A stretch of DNA of 64,000 bases from Vibrio sp. HB236076 (GCF_040957575.1 NZ_CP162601.1:2666001-2730000), one strand, 5' to 3'. Numbered from the stretch's first letter, positions 46,858-57,094 are shown. The notes: generated by a model from the letters alone, not told the origin. Numbers and translations: made by a program.

Positions 46858-48402
46858 TCACGATGGGAATATGTTATCTGAATACTCGATAGCTTGTGAC
46901 GACACATCTGGCTTGTGGAAATAAAAGCCTTGCAGCACATCAAAACCCAGTGTTTCGAGCGCGGTCACTTGTCGTGTCGTTTCCACCCCTTCGACGATCG
47001 TCCCCATAGAAAAGTCTTTTGCGATTTGCATGACGTGGTTCAAAATCAGATCCGAAGAGCCATTTTGACCAACCTGATTGATGAACACTTTGTCGATTTT
47101 AAGGTAATCAAAGCGATGGTCTTTGATCAAAGACAGGCCAGAATAACCGGTGCCAAAATCATCGATAGAAAAACGCACGCCAATCGGGCGCAAGCTCGAC
47201 ATCAAGTAGCTTAAGTTATTGCTTTTTTTCTCATCGAGTTCTAAGTTTTCGGTGATCTCGATAACGATAGATGAACACAAGGCGTTGTGATCGTTGAGCA
47301 AAGTAATGATTCGACTCAAGGCATCGCAATCGTCTAGTAACACTCGGCTTAAATTGACACTGATGTACTTATCGGCAAAGTGTTGCGAGTGTTTTTTGAT
47401 TAACGCCAAGGCATCTTCAAACACTTGATAAGTCACTTTATCAATTAATTGAATGTTTTCCAGTACCGGAATAAACACCAGCGGAGACACCACGCCTTGC
47501 GCTGGGTTGTACCAACGAAGCAAAGCCTCATAGCCAATCACGCTGGATTGATGATTATTAACGATGGCCTGTAAATACACGTTAAATTCACGTTTTTGAT
47601 AAGCTTGAGCGACCAATATATTCAATGACTGCGACTTGGTCCGATACATGATATAAATAATGACGACGGCCTGAATCAAGAGCACGATGATCAGGTAGGG
47701 TAAACATTCCACCAACTTACCCAGGTAATATTGGGCATTGGGTTCGATTTCAATTTGCGGACCGTCGGCATCGCTAACAACGATCCTGCCATCGGTCAAC
47801 TTACCATTGTGGTCAATTACATCTTGGTTGACTAAGATGCGATACGCGATATTTTCCGTATCAAACACTTTTTCAAAAATACCGCGCACGTGACGCAGCG
47901 GCATGATCATCGATGCCCAATACCCTTTCTCTAACCCGGTAAAAAACAGCATGCTGGTTTTGTCGGTGTACTGAGGTACCACTTGATAAATCGAATCTTC
48001 TTTGATCTCACCAATCGGGTAGTGAGCGACAAGATCAATATTGACGTTTTCCAAGTAGGAAGAGCACGTGAGCACCATATAGCGATTCACCAGGCCGATG
48101 GCATCGATATAGTTGGAGTTATACACGGCTTGACGCGCTTGCTGCGCATAAGTAGGACAATCGAGCGGGCTGATGCCGAGCAATTGTGTTTTCACCGCAA
48201 TGCGCTCTTGGTGAAGTAACTGGTTAAAATTGTCTAACGCGTGATGAATTTTCTCATCCAATGACCAGCGCGAGTGCAGCGATACCAAGCAAACATAAAG
48301 TAAAACCGTAATAAAGCCACACAAGGCAATGAATTTGGCGATGTGGGTACGGTCAAAATAATATTGGTAGTTTCGAGTAAACCATTGATTAATTTTGATC
48401 AT
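46858..48402 (-). CDS. CSS-motif EAL-domain c-di-GMP phosphodiesterase
   Basis: 514 residues. Two membrane helices (about 22-42 and 236-254) flank a periplasmic domain with CSS (113-115) and a partner Cys (82), the redox-sensitive CSS arrangement of PdeB/PdeC-type enzymes. The cytoplasmic EAL domain follows with YEALLRWYNP, NLSRVLL, EITENLELDE, SIDDFGTGYSGLSL and EGVETTRQV, so all metal and catalytic residues look intact. It should hydrolyse c-di-GMP, with activity tuned by periplasmic disulfide state (known for the family). No GGDEF domain is present. It sits next to polysaccharide genes. Confidence 0.94.
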   Translation of the reverse strand: MIKINQWFTRNYQYYFDRTHIAKFIALCGFITVLLYVCLVSLHSRWSLDEKIHHALDNFNQLLHQERIAVKTQLLGISPLDCPTYAQQARQAVYNSNYIDAIGLVNRYMVLTCSSYLENVNIDLVAHYPIGEIKEDSIYQVVPQYTDKTSMLFFTGLEKGYWASMIMPLRHVRGIFEKVFDTENIAYRILVNQDVIDHNGKLTDGRIVVSDADGPQIEIEPNAQYYLGKLVECLPYLIIVLLIQAVVIIYIMYRTKSQSLNILVAQAYQKREFNVYLQAIVNNHQSSVIGYEALLRWYNPAQGVVSPLVFIPVLENIQLIDKVTYQVFEDALALIKKHSQHFADKYISVNLSRVLLDDCDALSRIITLLNDHNALCSSIVIEITENLELDEKKSNNLSYLMSSLRPIGVRFSIDDFGTGYSGLSLIKDHRFDYLKIDKVFINQVGQNGSSDLILNHVMQIAKDFSMGTIVEGVETTRQVTALETLGFDVLQGFYFHKPDVSSQAIEYSDNIFPS

Positions 48403-48905
48403 AAATTTGTCTGTTGCAATAATTGGCGTAAAGTAAGACCGACCACTATTAATATATTAATCACCGCATTATGGTAACCCTCACAAAAAAAAGCCAGCAA
48501 CTAGGACGAGTTATAAGTATTTTGTGAGGAGCGTAGAGTTTTTAATTGTAATATTCGCTGTTTTCATTTTTATCGATAATCCCGTTTGTTTACCCGCGCG
48601 TTCGCTCGCACCGAAAACCTATGCCAAAACACAATGCCCAGCCCCGCCTAGCCGATTGAAACTGCACTGACTTTATATGGCGTAGAATTGACACAGCAAT
48701 GCTATTTTTTGTGAAGTATTCACTGAATGGCGCTTGAAGCAAGGGGTGGTCTGATATAATGTTTTACGCACACTTACGGATTGCAGCAAACCAACGTTCA
48801 CTCATCGCTTCTTGCATAGCTGTATGAAATAAAAACAAAAAATAAAATAAACAACAATAAATAGCCTTTTCAAAGGCACTCGGATTTTCACACCCAGGAC
48901 GTGAC
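48403..48905. other. intergenic region before the polysaccharide operon
   Basis: About 500 bases with no gene. A good -10 box TATAAT at 48755-48760 with CTTGAA 16 bases upstream lies about 145 bases before the operon. No ops or JUMPstart element was found. Confidence 0.5.
48733..48760 (+). promoter_or_regulatory. possible sigma-70 promoter for the polysaccharide operon
   Basis: CTTGAA, 16 bases, TATAAT. The -10 element is perfect, the -35 poor. It leaves an untranslated leader of about 140 bases. Confidence 0.45.
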
Positions 48906-50015
48906 ATGGCATACCAATCTTTACAAAGTTTAGGCTCCGTTCTTCTCGCGCCTGTACTGCACTTTTTTTGTCAGCAGCTCGATCAAGCCACCGCCCCCTC
49001 TCAACGCCTGTTTTTTCTCGCGCGCGAAGGGTATTGGCTCGAAAAGGCCTATCAGACCTATCAAGATGCCAATCAGCAAGAAAAGCAATGCGACGTGTCG
49101 AGTGACACTGCACTCACAACGGCCGTCGCCACGCACTCAAGTTCTGACACCTCAGCGTATCTGTTAGTGTCGCGGGCCTTCTTGTTTAAGATTGGCTTAC
49201 TTGAGCCCGAAACCTATCAATATTCACTCAATTTTAATTACAGCGGATCCTTGTACCAGTTAATGCGTACCCGCTTTATGATCAGCGATGTCAGCATCAA
49301 CAAAGCCTTTTCACGCAAAGAGCAAAACAAGCACATTGCCCTGCCGCAAGACATGGATAAGGTCACCAAATTACTCAATCAAAGCTTGGCGCCTTTAAGC
49401 CCGATTATCAACCAAACCAAAATGGCTTATCAGGCGTACTTGACTCAGCTTGGCTACTTTGACGATGCCCGCTCCCATTTAGTCGACATTGGTTACAGCG
49501 GCACGATTCAAACCTTATTGACCTTGATTTTTAAGCAGCCCACTGCCGGACATTATTTGATCGCCTCTCAACCCGGTCACCACCAAATTGGCAACCAAAC
49601 CATGACCATGGCGGGGTACCTAAAAGAAGGGGTAAAACTGGGGGATGGGTATCTTCCTCTGGATCGTTCGATGTTTCTCGAATCGTTGCTCACCGCCCCC
49701 AACGGCCAGTTTCAAGACATTCGCTTTAACCCACTTGAACACAAAGAATTTGATTTTTACTTTGGTCGCAAAACCTCGGCCCAGCATCACTTTTACTTGT
49801 TAGAGCAGGTGTTTCAGGGGGCGTTGCAACGACTGTATCAACTGCAATGCGATCGCGTCTGCTTTAGCCAGGGCGAAATTGAGCAGTTGTACACCCAATT
49901 TGTCACGCAACAAGGGTTAATTCCCCGCACCTCGTGGCCATTGTTTTCTATTGATGACGATACCGCCAATGTCGGGACGGTATCGCCGCTTGATTTTTTT
50001 GGTCTGCGCTTATGA
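48906..50015 (+). CDS. FLAREGYW-motif protein, polysaccharide-cluster type
   Basis: 369 residues, no signal peptide. The N-terminus GSVLLAPVLHFFCQQLDQ leads into RLFFLAREGYWLEKAYQ, and LVDIGYSGTIQTLL follows in the middle. From memory these motifs resemble the region found after the HAD domain in capsule-locus proteins of the COG5610 type; no HAD catalytic motif is present in this protein itself. The function is unknown. It begins after AGGA and overlaps the next gene by ATGA, so it works with the RgpF-HAD protein. Operon: this gene, RgpF-HAD, unknown, KpsT-like ATPase. Confidence 0.7.
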   Translation: MAYQSLQSLGSVLLAPVLHFFCQQLDQATAPSQRLFFLAREGYWLEKAYQTYQDANQQEKQCDVSSDTALTTAVATHSSSDTSAYLLVSRAFLFKIGLLEPETYQYSLNFNYSGSLYQLMRTRFMISDVSINKAFSRKEQNKHIALPQDMDKVTKLLNQSLAPLSPIINQTKMAYQAYLTQLGYFDDARSHLVDIGYSGTIQTLLTLIFKQPTAGHYLIASQPGHHQIGNQTMTMAGYLKEGVKLGDGYLPLDRSMFLESLLTAPNGQFQDIRFNPLEHKEFDFYFGRKTSAQHHFYLLEQVFQGALQRLYQLQCDRVCFSQGEIEQLYTQFVTQQGLIPRTSWPLFSIDDDTANVGTVSPLDFFGLRL

Positions 50016-52039
50016 ACTACCGAGCTTTAATTAAACAAAAATTTCCGTACGTCGAACGCTTGCTAAGAAAGCACCCAGGCTTAATGCAACAGGCGGTGCA
50101 CCTTGAAGGGATGTTGATGCGCCGGGGAATGAAAAAACAAGCCAAGCAGCTGCCCGCTCGCCACTATCCGACCCAGGGTGAACACCAACCTTTATTGGCC
50201 CAAGCCAAACGTGAGCAGTGGTTTGATGCCAAATGGTACAGCGATAACCAACAACACGGTTTTGCCACGGAAGAAGCTGCGTTTGCCGACTATCTGTACA
50301 AGAGTCCCTTTTCACCGGTCAGCCCAGGCCCGAACTTCGACAACCTCGTTTATCTCAAGCAGCACCCAGAAGTCTATCACGCCGGAATCAGCCCGTTAGC
50401 GCATTACTTGGCAAACCCTGACCCGAACAAGGTCGCCGCGTTTTCCCCGAAATGGCAGCCCAAAGACCAATTGCGCCCGGTGATTGACAAAGACACGATT
50501 GCCAAACAAAAAATTGCCGTGTGCCTGCACATTTTCTACGCTGATTTTATTGACTATTACCTTGAGTGCCTGCGTCATTTCCCGACGCAGTTCGACGTTT
50601 TTATTACCGTCAGTCAAGACGAGTGGCACACCGACATTCTGGAAAAATTTCAGGCCTTAGACAACGTGCGCCACCTTAACGTCAAAACCGCCGTCAATCG
50701 GGGACGCAACTTTGGTCCTTTGTTGGTTGAGTTTGGCCAAGCCCTACTCGAGTACGATTTGTTTTGTCATCTGCATTCGAAAAAATCGCTTTACTCTGGT
50801 CGGGCTCAAACCCAGTGGGCCGATTACTTAGGTGAGTATTTATTAAGAGATTGCCATGTGATTGCCAGAGCGATCAGCTTTATGGGCCAAAATGACGATT
50901 GTGGGATCTATTACCCAACGTTTTTCCCCATGATGCCCGATTGGGTCAATCACTGGCTGAAAAACATCCCGCACCGCGAACGTTTTTATTCCCAATGGGG
51001 CATTAAAGACCGCAGTGATTTTCTCGCCTACCCGGTCGGGGGCATGTTTTGGGCCAAGCCAAAGGCCCTAAAACCGCTACTCGAAAACTTCAATCAATAC
51101 GAGGACTTCCCCGCCGAGCCATTGCCCAATGATGGCTCGGAATTACACGCCTTAGAGCGCTGTATCGGGTTATTGGCCGAACAGCAAGGCTACCAACAGC
51201 TGTTCTACTACCCAGAGCTTGGCTGCTTTACCCAAGACAAAGGGCATATTTTTAGCCACTATGTCAGACAGCCAGACGATTTGATGCAACAGTTGGCGCC
51301 CTATTCTATAGTTTCTTTTGACGTGTTCGACACCCTAATTCGCCGCAGCCACTTTGTCGCCGATTACGCCAAGCTCAAGCTGGGTCACTATTTGGTCAAA
51401 CACGGTGAGATAGACTGCGCGCACCGCTTTGTCGAATTGCGCAACCAAGCGGAATATCAAGCCCGAGAGAACCAATGCTTTCAAGGTGATGTCGATATTT
51501 TTACGGTCTATCGCCAGTTGGCCACAACGCTAAATTGGTCCATCTCGCAAGCCGATGAAATGGCCAACTTGGAATTTGCTTACGATTTGGACATGATCAA
51601 GAGCAAAGATGAAATGGTCGAGTTACTCAATAACTTTATCGTCGCAGGCAAAACCGTCTTCATCATCTCGGATACCTATTACACCGAGCATCAAATTGTC
51701 ATGATGTTGAGAAAAGCCGGCGTCAGCAATGGCTATAAGTTATTTGTCTCTTCTGCCTTGGCGCTTCGCAAGGACAACGGCAGTATGTGGCACTTTATCA
51801 AGCAACAAATACCGAGCAACGAGCGATTTATTCACTTGGGCGACAACGCCGTCTCCGATGCGCAAATCCCAGGAGAAATGGGCTTGGCCAGCCTTCATCT
51901 GCTCAACCCACTCGACAAGTGGCAAGCGGTCGGGGGACAAAACCCATTTGCAGATCAAGAGAAATTAGATGAATATACCATTAACAAATGGGGACCTCTG
52001 ATCAGTGACTTAGGGCGCTACCCTTTTATCGGCGAGTGA
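50012..52039 (+). CDS. RgpF-type rhamnan-synthesis domain fused to a HAD-like domain
   Basis: 675 residues. Residues about 60-150 hold a helical repeat-like part (WFDAKWYSDN, NFDNLVYLKQHPEVYHAGI). About 165-430 is an RgpF-like domain (KIAVCLHIFYADFIDYYLEC, VKTAVNRGRNFGPLLVEF, FCHLHSKKSLYSGR, YPVGGMFWAKPKAL), a family seen in rhamnose-containing glycan assembly. About 430-640 is HAD-like with SFDVFDTLIRR (nucleophile Asp), ISDTYYT and GDNAVSDAQIP. It may modify or extend a surface polysaccharide. It is translationally coupled to the gene before it. Confidence 0.82.
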   Translation: MNYRALIKQKFPYVERLLRKHPGLMQQAVHLEGMLMRRGMKKQAKQLPARHYPTQGEHQPLLAQAKREQWFDAKWYSDNQQHGFATEEAAFADYLYKSPFSPVSPGPNFDNLVYLKQHPEVYHAGISPLAHYLANPDPNKVAAFSPKWQPKDQLRPVIDKDTIAKQKIAVCLHIFYADFIDYYLECLRHFPTQFDVFITVSQDEWHTDILEKFQALDNVRHLNVKTAVNRGRNFGPLLVEFGQALLEYDLFCHLHSKKSLYSGRAQTQWADYLGEYLLRDCHVIARAISFMGQNDDCGIYYPTFFPMMPDWVNHWLKNIPHRERFYSQWGIKDRSDFLAYPVGGMFWAKPKALKPLLENFNQYEDFPAEPLPNDGSELHALERCIGLLAEQQGYQQLFYYPELGCFTQDKGHIFSHYVRQPDDLMQQLAPYSIVSFDVFDTLIRRSHFVADYAKLKLGHYLVKHGEIDCAHRFVELRNQAEYQARENQCFQGDVDIFTVYRQLATTLNWSISQADEMANLEFAYDLDMIKSKDEMVELLNNFIVAGKTVFIISDTYYTEHQIVMMLRKAGVSNGYKLFVSSALALRKDNGSMWHFIKQQIPSNERFIHLGDNAVSDAQIPGEMGLASLHLLNPLDKWQAVGGQNPFADQEKLDEYTINKWGPLISDLGRYPFIGE

Positions 52040-52130
52040 TACCGGTCACGCAAGCGGCCACACAAACAATGATTGGTGACAGGCCGCTTTGAGGCCGCTC
52101 ACTCACCCAGACATGAATAACGGAACCACC

Positions 52131-52787
52131 ATGAGTTTAGACAAAATAAAAAAGCGACTGCTGATTTCCACCTTGAGCATTATGCCCAAAAGCACCAAAA
52201 ATAAAGCCTTGGTCAAAGTCCTCAACCGAGTGGGCCACTTTGTGCAGCCTGAGTTACAAGGTCAACAAGTCGCCATTGCCATCCCAGACATCAAAATGGC
52301 AGCTCAGTTGCTCGTGCGCGACGGCAACGTGGAGCTGGCTGAGGACAGTGAAGGCCATCGCCACGCCCCAGAAAGCGTACCAACGTTTGAGCTCAGTTTT
52401 GATCAGCTTTGCCAAGTGGGGCGCAAAAGGGATCTCTTACAGCTGGCCGAGCAACATCGTCAGCAATCCTCTTTGGTGTTGGCCCTGGTCAACGCGATTG
52501 ATGATAAAGCCCTTGACCAAACCTTAACGCAAATCTATCAAAAGCTCTCCGCGCCCAACTTAAGACCGCCGCGTTTTGATCTCGACAGCGCCAGCTTAAA
52601 CGATCTCGAAACCGCCGCCGATATTGACTTTGTTCGCGACAGTGCGGTGAAAATGGAGCAAAGCAATCTTAAAAAAGCGCATCAACTGATGGCACTGGCC
52701 CATCAAGCCAGACCCCAAGGCCAGTTTATCAAAGACAAGCTGGATCTGTATCGTCAACAACTCGGTCTTCGCCATGATAACGCTTGA
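52131..52787 (+). CDS. unknown protein with possible SCP2-like segment
   Basis: 218 residues from ATG 52131 (preceded by GGA; the frame opens at 52089). Not firmly recognised. Residues about 22-95 (KALVKVLNRVGHFVQPELQG, then IAIPDIKMAAQLLVRDGN and TFELSFDQLCQVGRKRDLLQ) resemble an SCP2 lipid-binding fold in pattern, which would suit a lipid-linked substrate. The rest is helical. No signal peptide or membrane helix. It overlaps the ATPase gene by 14 bases, so both are probably made together. Confidence 0.6.
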   Translation: MSLDKIKKRLLISTLSIMPKSTKNKALVKVLNRVGHFVQPELQGQQVAIAIPDIKMAAQLLVRDGNVELAEDSEGHRHAPESVPTFELSFDQLCQVGRKRDLLQLAEQHRQQSSLVLALVNAIDDKALDQTLTQIYQKLSAPNLRPPRFDLDSASLNDLETAADIDFVRDSAVKMEQSNLKKAHQLMALAHQARPQGQFIKDKLDLYRQQLGLRHDNA

Positions 52788-53424
52788 TAACTTAACCAAA
52801 TACTATCCATCCGATCTCGGCAATCAATACGTCTTTCGCGATGTTAACTTCACCTTTCCCTCGGGCCACAATGTGGCGTTAATGGGCTCAAATGGGGCGG
52901 GTAAATCGACGTTATTTCGCATTTTAGCCGGCAGTGAATACCCCAACCGCGGCCGCGTGGTCACCGACCGAGCTCTGTCTTGGCCTGTCGCACTGTCGAC
53001 CGGTATTCACCCGCAAATGACCGGGCGCGAAAACACCCGCTTTATCGGCCGAGTCAATGGCGTTGCCAACCTCGATGAGTACGAGGAAAAGGTCAAAGAA
53101 TTTGCCGAACTCGGCGTCAAGTACGATTTGCCCGTGGCCAGTTACTCGAGTGGTATGCGCTCGCGCTTGGCCTTTGGCTGTTGTATTGCGGTGAACTTTG
53201 ATGTGTATCTGATTGACGAAGCGACGTCGGTTGGCGATCAGAAGTTTCGCAAAAAAGCCAAACAAGCCCTACTCGATAAAAGTAAGCAATCTCAAGTCAT
53301 TATGGTCAGCCATGAGGTGGAAGAGTTGCGCGAGTTTTGCGACAGCGTGGTGATCATACACCAAGGTCAGCTGACATTTTTTGACAATTTTGACATTGGG
53401 ATCGAAGTGTATAATCAGTTATAA
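52774..53424 (+). CDS. KpsT/Wzt-type polysaccharide ABC ATPase
   Basis: 216 residues. Walker A GSNGAGKSTLFRIL, the short CtrD/KpsT-style stretch WPVALSTGIHPQMTGREN, signature YSSGMRSRLAFG and Walker B VYLIDEATSVGD are present. The KpsT/CtrD group drives export of capsule polysaccharide with a KpsM-type permease. No permease, KpsE/KpsD or synthesis-transport partner is encoded in this window, so either they lie elsewhere or this ATPase has another partner. Confidence 0.88.
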   Translation: MITLDNLTKYYPSDLGNQYVFRDVNFTFPSGHNVALMGSNGAGKSTLFRILAGSEYPNRGRVVTDRALSWPVALSTGIHPQMTGRENTRFIGRVNGVANLDEYEEKVKEFAELGVKYDLPVASYSSGMRSRLAFGCCIAVNFDVYLIDEATSVGDQKFRKKAKQALLDKSKQSQVIMVSHEVEELREFCDSVVIIHQGQLTFFDNFDIGIEVYNQL

Positions 53425-53551
53425 GTCAGTCACAAACAAACTATCGCCTCCCGCTTTCGTTGATTATGATAGCGTAAAGATGACGATAACAGATTAAAAC
53501 CTTAGTATCCGCTATGTGTTTAATGGACTATCACTAAAAAAATAAAAAATT

Positions 53552-55285
53552 ATGCTAGGTGCTTACGCTTCATACTTCGTTCTGACTTTATTTGCCCTGA
53601 CTATTGTTGGGTTAATACGCTATCAAAACCATCCAGAACGCGTTTTTGGTGTGTTAATGTTGATTTTGATTGCCACCAATCTCGTCACTCAACAACAAGT
53701 GGTGGCCAGTTTTGCCAACCCGGGCTTGTTGACGCTTATTTTGTTGATGGTGTGTTCCTTGGCGCTGGAAAAAACCAAATTACTGCGCCTGGTCGCCGGC
53801 TACGTGATCCAAAAGAGCTATAATGCCACCTGGCTGCGTCTCTATCTTCTCACGACGTTATCATCGGCCGTTTTAAACAATACCGCGGTGGTCTCGACCA
53901 TGCTGGCTCCAATCAGAAATAACCCGCATCACCCAGCCAGTCGTTTACTGCTTCCCCTCTCGTACGCCGCCATACTCGGGGGGACCTTGACCCTAGTCGG
54001 AACATCCACCAACTTAATCGTCAACAGTATGGCGCTTGATGCTGGTTTACCTGGGCTGCACTTTTTTGATTTTACGTTAGTAGGTGCTTGCCTCGTCACC
54101 TTTGTGGGCATATTACTCTTTGGTCTGTCGCGCTTTTTACCCAGCTATAAGGTCATCACTACTAACCCGACCGATTACTTTATCGATGCCAAGGTACAAG
54201 AAGGCTCAGAACTGATTGGTAAAACCATTGAAGCCAATGGTCTGCGCAATTTGGAATCGCTGTTTTTAGTGGAAATTTTGCGCGAAGGCCACCTGATTTC
54301 ACCGGTCTCGCCAACCGAAGTCCTCAAAGCCGAAGACCGCCTTATCTTCAGTGGCGACATAAAAAAAGTGACCTTGCTCAATCAGTTTGATGGCCTAGCG
54401 CTATTTGCCTACGAAAATGGGTTACCGATCGATAACTTGACCGAAGTGGTCGTTCGACCTGAGAGTATCTTAGCGGGAAAAACGCTTAAAAAAGCGGGAT
54501 TTCGTGCCCTGTTTGATGCTGCTGTCGTGGCCTTAAGGCGCGATGGTGAGGCGATTTCAGGCAAACTCGGTGAGCAAGTGCTTCGCCCTGGGGATTACTT
54601 GGTGCTTGCCGTTGGTGAAGATTTTAAAAGCCGACGCAACATCAATAAAAATTTCTTTTTGATCAGTGGCGTCACGCCCGACCACATGCTTAAAGGCAAA
54701 CAAGAAAAGCTCGCCATTGGCGGTTTCTTCTTGGCCATCGCCGCCGCCGCATTAGGCTGGGTCCCTTTGTTTCAGGGCATGTTGCTGCTACTGGGGTTAT
54801 TGTTAGTCAGTGGTTGCTTACAAACCAATGAAGTATTACAGCGCTTGCCAACGCAAATTTGGCTGATCATCTCCTCGGCCTTATTGCTCTCACAAGCGCT
54901 GGAAAACAGTCAAGCCCTCGACGGGTTAAAACAATGGATTGCCGCCCACCCACAAAGTTTCACGCCGTTTACGGCCCTCGTGGTGGTGTACTTATTAACT
55001 TGGGTGTTTACCGAACTCGTCACCAATAACGCCGCGGCAGCGCTGGCCTTCCCGATCGCTTATGGGCTGGCCTCGAGTTTGGGGGCGGATTTACACAGCT
55101 TTATTTTAGTGGTGGCGTTTGGCGCAAGTGCCAGTTTTGTTAGCCCTTATGGCTACCAAACCAACCTCATGGTGTACAACGCCGGCCAATACCGAATTCA
55201 GGATTATGTCAAAGTGGGCTTGCCGATCAGTTTGCTCTATGGCGTAACCGTTATTAGTGCGATCAGCTATTTTTATGGGGTTTAA
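53552..55285 (+). CDS. SLC13-family sulfate permease with TrkA-C domains
   Basis: 577 residues: membrane helices at both ends enclosing two TrkA_C (RCK-C) domains (about 205-365; GSELIGKTIEANGLRNLESL and PESILAGKTLKKAGF). Helix-loop motifs NNTAVVSTMLAPI and GTLTLVGTSTNLIVNS match the SLC13/DASS core, repeated as VTNNAAAALAFPIAY in the second half. The cysD gene follows 150 bases on, so the substrate is probably sulfate entering assimilation. It is the first gene of the sulfate operon. Confidence 0.9.
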   Translation: MLGAYASYFVLTLFALTIVGLIRYQNHPERVFGVLMLILIATNLVTQQQVVASFANPGLLTLILLMVCSLALEKTKLLRLVAGYVIQKSYNATWLRLYLLTTLSSAVLNNTAVVSTMLAPIRNNPHHPASRLLLPLSYAAILGGTLTLVGTSTNLIVNSMALDAGLPGLHFFDFTLVGACLVTFVGILLFGLSRFLPSYKVITTNPTDYFIDAKVQEGSELIGKTIEANGLRNLESLFLVEILREGHLISPVSPTEVLKAEDRLIFSGDIKKVTLLNQFDGLALFAYENGLPIDNLTEVVVRPESILAGKTLKKAGFRALFDAAVVALRRDGEAISGKLGEQVLRPGDYLVLAVGEDFKSRRNINKNFFLISGVTPDHMLKGKQEKLAIGGFFLAIAAAALGWVPLFQGMLLLLGLLLVSGCLQTNEVLQRLPTQIWLIISSALLLSQALENSQALDGLKQWIAAHPQSFTPFTALVVVYLLTWVFTELVTNNAAAALAFPIAYGLASSLGADLHSFILVVAFGASASFVSPYGYQTNLMVYNAGQYRIQDYVKVGLPISLLYGVTVISAISYFYGV

Positions 55286-55437
55286 ACATCCCGCTGACGT
55301 ACTTATCACCAGCAAGACGTATACTTTGCCTATAACGCAATGTATAAAAATGATAGCAACACTTTGCACAACACATTGTTAAAGCGGTATGCTGTCTTTA
55401 TTAACAGAATAACTAGTTAGAATAGGGAACATCTGAG

Positions 55438-56352
55438 ATGACTATTTCTCCTGAGCGTATGACTCACTTAAAACAATTGGAAGCCGAGTCAATCCATATC
55501 ATTCGCGAAGTCGCGGCCGAATTTGATAACCCAGTAATGCTGTATTCCGTGGGTAAAGACTCGTCGGTAATGTTGCACCTTGCTCGCAAAGCGTTTGCCC
55601 CAGGTAAACCGCCATTCCCACTGATGCACGTTGATACCACTTGGAAATTTAAAGAAATGTATCAATTCCGCGATCAAATGGCGGAAAAAGTTGGCATGAA
55701 CCTGATCGTTCACCAAAACCCAGACGGTTTGGCGATGAACATCAGCCCGTTCACCCACGGCAGTTCACAGCACACCGATATCATGAAAACCCAAGGCTTG
55801 AAGCAAGCGCTGGACAAATACGGTTTTGATGCGGCCTTTGGTGGCGCTCGCCGCGACGAGGAAAAATCTCGCGCCAAAGAACGCGTTTACTCTTTCCGCG
55901 ACGAACACCACCGTTGGGACCCGAAAAACCAACGTCCTGAGCTTTGGAATATCTACAACGGCAAGGTTAACAAAGGCGAAAGCATCCGCGTTTTCCCACT
56001 GTCAAACTGGACTGAGCTCGATATCTGGCAATACATTTACCTAGAAAGCATCGAGATCCCTGATCTCTACCTATCGAAGATGCGTCCTGTGGTCGAACGC
56101 GATGGCATGCTGATCATGCGTGATGACGAGCGTATGGAGCTCAAAGAAGGGGAAGAAATCACAGAAAAAATGGTTCGCTTCCGCACCTTGGGTTGTTACC
56201 CACTGACCGGCGCGGTTGAGTCGCAAGCTACGACGTTAACAGAAGTCATTCAGGAAATGTTGTTAACGACGACATCAGAACGACAAGGTCGTGCGATTGA
56301 CCACGATAGCTCTGGCTCGATGGAGAAGAAAAAGCGCGAAGGCTACTTCTAA
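55438..56352 (+). CDS. cysD: sulfate adenylyltransferase subunit 2
   Basis: 304 residues, full length. PP-loop ATP pyrophosphatase-type enzyme: [20 protein letters not shown] is the SGKDS motif; [16 protein letters not shown] and [20 protein letters not shown] are family signatures. With CysN it makes adenosine-5'-phosphosulfate (APS) from ATP and sulfate. CysN is not next door but two genes downstream. Confidence 0.97.
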   Translation: MTISPERMTHLKQLEAESIHIIREVAAEFDNPVMLYSVGKDSSVMLHLARKAFAPGKPPFPLMHVDTTWKFKEMYQFRDQMAEKVGMNLIVHQNPDGLAMNISPFTHGSSQHTDIMKTQGLKQALDKYGFDAAFGGARRDEEKSRAKERVYSFRDEHHRWDPKNQRPELWNIYNGKVNKGESIRVFPLSNWTELDIWQYIYLESIEIPDLYLSKMRPVVERDGMLIMRDDERMELKEGEEITEKMVRFRTLGCYPLTGAVESQATTLTEVIQEMLLTTTSERQGRAIDHDSSGSMEKKKREGYF

Positions 56353-56431
56353 CTCCAGAGTAAGGTTTACGCCTGTTTAACGCCGAGCGCCACTGGCGCT
56401 TGTAATGACATGGAAAGAGATCGTCTCATTT

Positions 56432-57094
56432 ATGACAACGCCATACGAAAAGAAAGACAACGACTCGGTGAGTGACGATGTGGTTTGGCACAACACCACG
56501 GTGACTCATCAAGACCGCGTTTCTCTTAAACAACAAAAACCCGTCGTGCTTTGGTTTACTGGCTTAAGTGGCTCAGGAAAATCCACCATTGCCAACGCGG
56601 TAGAAAGCCAGCTTTTGCGCCTTGGTAAGCACAGCTATCTACTCGATGGCGATAACGTTCGCCACGGCTTAAACAAAGATTTGGGCTTTAGCGATGTCGA
56701 CCGCGTGGAAAACATTCGTCGCATTGGCGAAGTGGCCAAATTGTTTGTCGATTCAGGCACTATCGTATTGACGGCCTTTATCTCGCCGTTTATCTCTGAC
56801 CGCCAACAGGTGCGAGATTTGCTGGCGGCGGATCAATTCTTAGAGGTGTTTATTGACACCCCACTCGACGTCTGTGAAGCCCGGGATCCGAAAGGCTTGT
56901 ACAAAAAAGCGCGCGCGGGTGAAATCAAGCACTTCACCGGGATTGATTCTGAGTATCAAGCGCCAGTTAACGCTGAGATCCACGTGAAAACCGCGGACTT
57001 ATCGATTGAACAATGTGCGACTCAAGTTATTGAAAAATTGAGTGAGCTTGGCTACTTACAACTCAGCGCTCAGGAGGCCTCTCATGCATTATGA
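56432..57094 (+). CDS. cysC: adenylylsulfate kinase
   Basis: About 220 residues from ATG 56432 (the frame opens at ATG 56405). P-loop [41 protein letters not shown] and [15 protein letters not shown] are APS-kinase motifs. It phosphorylates APS to PAPS, the activated sulfate used by PAPS reductase and sulfotransferases. It lies between cysD and the DHH gene and overlaps the latter by 11 bases. Confidence 0.95.
   Translation: MTTPYEKKDNDSVSDDVVWHNTTVTHQDRVSLKQQKPVVLWFTGLSGSGKSTIANAVESQLLRLGKHSYLLDGDNVRHGLNKDLGFSDVDRVENIRRIGEVAKLFVDSGTIVLTAFISPFISDRQQVRDLLAADQFLEVFIDTPLDVCEARDPKGLYKKARAGEIKHFTGIDSEYQAPVNAEIHVKTADLSIEQCATQVIEKLSELGYLQLSAQEASHAL

Noticed and set aside
48403..48905. JUMPstart/ops element before the polysaccharide operon
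   Set aside because: The core GGCGGTAGC was looked for and not found here or before 59808 and 61863.
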